This document shows positions 61,015 through 64,000 of a stretch of DNA of 64,000 nucleotides, piece after piece. A program made the translations under genes and the position numbers. Source of the stretch: Streptomyces sp. NBC_00091 (GTDB lineage Bacteria; Actinomycetota; Actinomycetes; Streptomycetales; Streptomycetaceae); the NCBI RefSeq assembly GCF_026343185.1, contig NZ_JAPEMA010000001.1, positions 5,642,001-5,706,000 on the forward strand. The letters run 5' to 3'. The notes beneath the pieces were generated by a model. That model had not been told where the DNA came from and searched no databases. It saw nothing but the letters and a program-made list of their open reading frames with translations. Positions within the stretch are counted from its first letter, which is position 1; every line of letters begins with the position of its first letter.

Positions 61015-61290
61015 GGAACGGCACCACCGCGCCCGCCGCCGCGCGGCAGATCCGAACCACCGCGCCCGCCGCCGCACGGCAGATCCGAACCACCGCGGCC
61101 GCCGCCGCACGGCAGATCCGAACCACCGCCCCCGCCGCCGCACGGCAGATCCGAACCACCGCGCCCGCCGCCGCACGGCAGATCCGAACCACCGCGCCCG
61201 CCGCCGCACGGCAGATCCGAACCACCGCCCCCGCCGCCGCACGGCACAACCGAACCACCGCCCCCACCGCCGCGCAGCGGAACGGCACCG
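61015..61290. repeat. 33-bp minisatellite array
   Basis: A 33-bp unit repeats with exact period: the word agatccgaaccaccgc starts at 61048, 61081, 61114, 61147, 61180 and 61213, with degenerate units at about 61015, 61246 and 61279. Units differ at a few C/G positions. The period is divisible by three, so several frames stay open (11-residue repeats such as TTAPAAARQIR or HGRSEPPRPPP). The flanks 60854-61014 and 61291-61359 hold nothing else I can identify except a ribosome site for the next gene. Confidence 0.9.
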
Positions 61291-61359
61291 CGTGAGCCAC
61301 CCACCGCACCGCCGTCCGTCGGCCAACCCGCCCCCTCACGGAGAATCGGAGACCCGCCC

Positions 61360-62322
61360 ATGACAGCCGCGTCCCCGCCCGAGGTGCTGCGTGCGCCTCT
61401 CGTCGTCGAGTTCCCCTTCACCCGCTCCCTCGGACCCGTCCAGAGCGCCTTCCTCACGGGCCTCCGCGAAGGCGTCGTGCTCGGCGTCAAGACCTCCGAC
61501 GGCCGCGTCATGGTGCCGCCCGCCGAGTACGACCCCGTCACCGCCGAGGAGATCCGGGAGCTCGTCGAGGTCGCCCCCACCGGCACCGTCACCACCTGGG
61601 CCTGGAACGGGGAGCCCCGCCCCCACCAGCCCCTCGCCGCTCCCTTCGCCTGGGTCCTCGTACGCCTCGACGGCGCGGACACCGCGATCCTGCACGCCCT
61701 CGACGCTCCCGGCCCCGAGGCGGTGTCCACCGGGATGCGGGTACGGGTCCGCTGGGCCCCCGAACGCACCGGGGCCATCACCGACATCGCCTGCTTCGAG
61801 CCGTACGGGGGCGAGGAGACGGGAGGGGCGGCCACCCCGCACGACGGGGTCTTCGCCGAGCCCGTCACCGGCATCGTCGCCGAGGCCCGCCTGGACTACA
61901 CCTACAGCCCCGGCCGCGCCCAGACCGCCTACATCAACGCGCTCTCCGAGCGGCGCACCGTCGGCGAGCGCTGCCCCTCCTGCCACAAGGTCTACGTCCC
62001 CCCGCGCGGCGCCTGCCCCACCTGCGGCGTGGCCACCACCGACCGGGTCGAGGTCGGCCCGGCCGGGACCGTCACCACCTACTGCATCGTCAACATCAAG
62101 GCGCGGAACCTCGACATCGAGGTCCCCTACGTCTACGCCCACATCGCCCTCGACGGCGCCGGCCTCGCCCTCCACGGCCGGATCGGCGGCATCCCGTACG
62201 ACCAGGTCCGCATGGGCCTGCGCGTCGAACCGGTGTGGACCGACGGCGGCCGCCACCCCGACCACTACCGCCCCACCGGCGAACCGGACGCGGACTACGA
62301 CGCGTACAAGGAGCTCATCTGA
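61360..62322 (+). CDS. Tandem DUF35 OB-fold / Zn-ribbon protein (Rv3521-like)
   Basis: The 320-residue protein has an N-terminal OB-like domain (about 40-150) without Zn ligands and a C-terminal domain with the rubredoxin-type Zn ribbon RCPSCHKVYVPPRGACPTCG (about 205-225) and OB fold. DUF35 proteins act as partners and gatekeepers of thiolase-like acyl-CoA enzymes. Here the gene overlaps (ATGA-type) the next thiolase-fold gene, as Rv3521 precedes ltp4 in mycobacteria. GGAG lies about 10 bases before the ATG; upstream repeats are in the same open frame but I infer they are untranslated. Confidence 0.88.
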   Translation: MTAASPPEVLRAPLVVEFPFTRSLGPVQSAFLTGLREGVVLGVKTSDGRVMVPPAEYDPVTAEEIRELVEVAPTGTVTTWAWNGEPRPHQPLAAPFAWVLVRLDGADTAILHALDAPGPEAVSTGMRVRVRWAPERTGAITDIACFEPYGGEETGGAATPHDGVFAEPVTGIVAEARLDYTYSPGRAQTAYINALSERRTVGERCPSCHKVYVPPRGACPTCGVATTDRVEVGPAGTVTTYCIVNIKARNLDIEVPYVYAHIALDGAGLALHGRIGGIPYDQVRMGLRVEPVWTDGGRHPDHYRPTGEPDADYDAYKELI

Positions 62323-63401
62323 TGGCCAGGACGAGCAGGCACGCACGCGACGTGGCCGTCGTCGCCTTCGCCCAGAGCGACCACCTGCGCCGCACCGACG
62401 AACTCAGCGAAGTCGAGATGGTGATGCCGGTCCTGCACCAGGTCCTGGCCGCCACCGGCCTCAAGGCGGGCGAGATCGGCTTCACCTGCTCCGGCTCCAG
62501 CGACTACCTGGCCGGCCGGGCCTTCTCCTTCACCATGACCCTCGACGGGGTCGGCGCCTGGCCGCCGATCTCCGAGTCGCACGTCGAGATGGACGGCGCG
62601 TGGGCGCTCTACGAGGCCTGGGTCAAGATCCAGACCGGCGAGGCCGACACCGCGCTCGTCTACGCGTACGGGAAGTCCTCCCCGGGCTCCGTGCGCGACG
62701 TCCTCACCCGGCAGCTCGACCCGTACTACCTCGCCCCCCTGTGGCCCGACTCGGTGGCCCTGGCCGCCCTCCAGGCGCAGGCGCTGATCGACGCGGGGGA
62801 GACCGACGAGCGCGCGCTGGCCGCCATCGGCGCCCGCAGCCGGGCCGCCGCCGAGGGCAACCCGCACGCCCAGCTCAGCGGAGCCGTCCCGCAGGGCGGC
62901 TACCAGGTGCGGCCCCTGCGTACGGGCGACTGCCCGCCCGTCGGGGACGGCGCGGCCGCCGTCGTGCTGGCCGCGGGCGACCTCGCGCGGCGGCTGTGCG
63001 AACGGCCCGCCTGGATCACCGGCATCGACCACCGCATCGAGGCCCACGGCCTGGGCCTGCGCGACCTGACCGACTCCCCGTCCACCCGGATCGCCGCCGA
63101 GCACGCCGGGGTCTTCGAAGGCCCCGTCGACACGGCGGAACTGCACGCGCCGTTCTCCTCCCAGGAGGTCGTGCTCCGCAAGGCCCTCGGACTCGGCGAA
63201 GGCGAAGGCGACGCGGTGGCCGTCAACCCCTCCGGCGGGGCCCTCGCCGCCAACCCCGTCATGGCCGCCGGCCTGATCCGGATCGGCGAGGCGGCCGCCC
63301 GCATCCACCGCGGCGAGTCCCACCGGGCCGTCGCCCACGCCACCTCCGGCCCCTGCCTCCAGCAGAACCTGGTCGCCGTCCTGGAAGGGGACCCGGCATG
63401 A
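62322..63401 (+). CDS. Thiolase-fold acyl-CoA protein, Ltp4-like
   Basis: The 359-residue protein follows the thiolase fold with GFTCSGSSDYLAGRAFSFT, VEMDGAWALYEAW, PPVGDGAAAVVLA, NPSGGALAANPVMAAGL and SGPCLQQNLVAVLEG. The usual nucleophile motif (CASG) is replaced by DGAWAL, so it is not a normal Claisen thiolase; Ltp2-type members are retro-aldolases on steroid side-chain CoA esters and need a DUF35 partner. It overlaps both neighbours by 1-4 bases, indicating a stoichiometric complex. Confidence 0.88.
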   Translation: MARTSRHARDVAVVAFAQSDHLRRTDELSEVEMVMPVLHQVLAATGLKAGEIGFTCSGSSDYLAGRAFSFTMTLDGVGAWPPISESHVEMDGAWALYEAWVKIQTGEADTALVYAYGKSSPGSVRDVLTRQLDPYYLAPLWPDSVALAALQAQALIDAGETDERALAAIGARSRAAAEGNPHAQLSGAVPQGGYQVRPLRTGDCPPVGDGAAAVVLAAGDLARRLCERPAWITGIDHRIEAHGLGLRDLTDSPSTRIAAEHAGVFEGPVDTAELHAPFSSQEVVLRKALGLGEGEGDAVAVNPSGGALAANPVMAAGLIRIGEAAARIHRGESHRAVAHATSGPCLQQNLVAVLEGDPA

Positions 63402-64000
63402 GCACACAGGGCAAGGAGCCCGTAGCCGTCGTCGGCATCGGCCAGACCAAGCACGTCGCCGCCCGCCGCGACGTCTCCCTCGCCGGCCTGGTCCGCGAGG
63501 CCGCCGCCCGCGCCCTCGCCGACGCCGAGCTGACCTGGGCGGACATCGACGCGGTCGTCATCGGCAAGGCCCCCGACTTCTTCGAGGGCGTGATGATGCC
63601 GGAGCTCTACCTGGCGGACGCCCTCGGCGCGGTCGGCAAACCGATGCTCCGCGTCCACACGGCGGGGTCCGTCGGCGGGTCCACCGCCCTGGTCGCCGCC
63701 AACCTGGTCGCGGCCCGCGTCCACCGCACCGTCCTGACCCTCGCCTTCGAGAAGCAGTCCGAGTCCAACGCCATGTGGGGGCTCTCGCTCCCCGTCCCCT
63801 TCCAGCAGCCGCTGCTGGCGGGCGCGGGCGGCTTCTTCGCCCCGCACGTGCGCGCGTACATGCGGCGCACCGGCGCGCCCGACACGGTGGGCTCGCTCGT
63901 CGCCTACAAGGACCGGCGCAACGCGCTGAAGAACCCGTACGCGCACCTTCACGAGCACGACATCACCCTGGAGAAGGTCCAGGCGTCGCCGATGCTCTGG
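63398..64000 (+). CDS. Thiolase-fold protein, Ltp3-like, N-terminal part (runs off the window)
   Basis: The first 201 residues are visible. VAVVGIGQTKHVAARRDVSL, AGLVREAAARALADAELTW and RVHTAGSVGGSTALVAANLV are the lipid-transfer/thiolase type; the position of the thiolase Cys has Ser or Gly in AGSVGG. MWGLSLPVPFQQP and LLAGAGGFFAPHVRAYM follow. The ATG overlaps the stop of the upstream gene. The order DUF35 - ltp4 - ltp3 equals the mycobacterial one. Confidence 0.85.
   Translation, partial: MSTQGKEPVAVVGIGQTKHVAARRDVSLAGLVREAAARALADAELTWADIDAVVIGKAPDFFEGVMMPELYLADALGAVGKPMLRVHTAGSVGGSTALVAANLVAARVHRTVLTLAFEKQSESNAMWGLSLPVPFQQPLLAGAGGFFAPHVRAYMRRTGAPDTVGSLVAYKDRRNALKNPYAHLHEHDITLEKVQASPMLW

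Noticed and set aside
61015..61290. CRISPR array
   Set aside because: Units are contiguous 33-bp repeats with no unique spacers, and no cas genes are present.
60867..61295. 142-codon forward frame through the minisatellite (TTAPAAARQIR repeats)
   Set aside because: No ribosome site, composition follows the repeat only, and other frames are equally open. Reported as a repeat rather than a gene.
60034..62322. One continuous 762-codon frame joining the crotonase region, the minisatellite and the DUF35 protein
   Set aside because: The crotonase motifs are in another frame (start 60053), and the DUF35 gene has its own ATG with GGAG at 61360. The upstream part is a shadow kept open by the 33-bp repeats.
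1..64000. tRNA, rRNA or known riboswitch
   Set aside because: Visual reading of both strands found no cloverleaf, CCA-type end or recognisable aptamer core; a tRNAscan/Infernal run would be decisive.

Overview
The window is very GC-rich, with strong G/C bias at third codon positions and many GTG and TTG starts behind GGAGG-type ribosome sites. The gene content (SpoIIE-type phosphatases, several Ser/Thr kinases, DUF4328, LysR/MarR/TetR divergons) points to a Streptomyces or close relative, in chromosomal DNA rather than a phage or plasmid. No rRNA, tRNA, CRISPR array or intact transposase gene was seen.

Layout. 1-4700: a truncated membrane gene, a PAS-GAF-SpoIIE-HATPase phosphatase, a DUF4328 membrane protein, a secreted phosphodiester-glycosidase-like protein and a 46-residue secreted peptide. 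4799-4992: a MITE-like element that abuts a molybdate operon read leftwards (HTH-TOBE regulator, modA, fused modBC). 8600-11300: an S4 RNA-binding protein and a PTS-type dihydroxyacetone kinase operon (dhaK-dhaL-dhaM). 11400-16400: a MarR/DoxX divergon, a second MarR-like gene, a GH15 enzyme and an APC permease. 16900-24600: a serine hydrolase, a second SpoIIE phosphatase coupled to an MFS exporter, a LysR gene, a methyltransferase and an esterase. 24850-28250: the tdh-kbl threonine catabolic pair with a LysR gene. 28370-32540: two tandem paralogous Ser/Thr kinases with WD40-like sensor domains. 32590-35290: a DeoR-type regulator divergent from a SIS isomerase and a class II aldolase. 35444-36702: an acyl-CoA dehydrogenase behind a KstR-type box. 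36726-39069: a small arsenic-type island (FAD monooxygenase, arsR, ArsN-like acetyltransferase) with two 32-bp operators and no efflux gene in view. 39162-43734: an overlapping three-gene unit (MpaB/DUF2236 oxygenase, kinase-TPR, CrtI-like oxidoreductase). 43774-48025: a TetR-controlled FAD monooxygenase, a VOC protein and a secreted serine hydrolase.

48234-64000 is mostly CoA-ester metabolism: a nitronate-monooxygenase-like flavoprotein, three acyl-CoA synthetases, a PaaK-type ligase, an SDR, a crotonase, a DUF35 OB-fold protein and two Ltp-type thiolase-fold proteins. The last five genes have the same families and order as the Mycobacterium tuberculosis block fadD19 / echA19 ... Rv3521-ltp4-ltp3 of steroid side-chain catabolism. 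Their divergent promoter carries a TnnAACnnGTTnnA box, the KstR consensus, and a second such box precedes the acyl-CoA dehydrogenase at 35512. A different 17-bp palindrome (TCTGAC...) occurs upstream of both the flavoprotein at 48294 and the crotonase at 60053, so the cluster may answer to two repressors. A 33-bp minisatellite sits inside the cluster. These signals make the right end the most interesting part of the window. No steroid ring-degradation gene is present here, so the true substrate is open.
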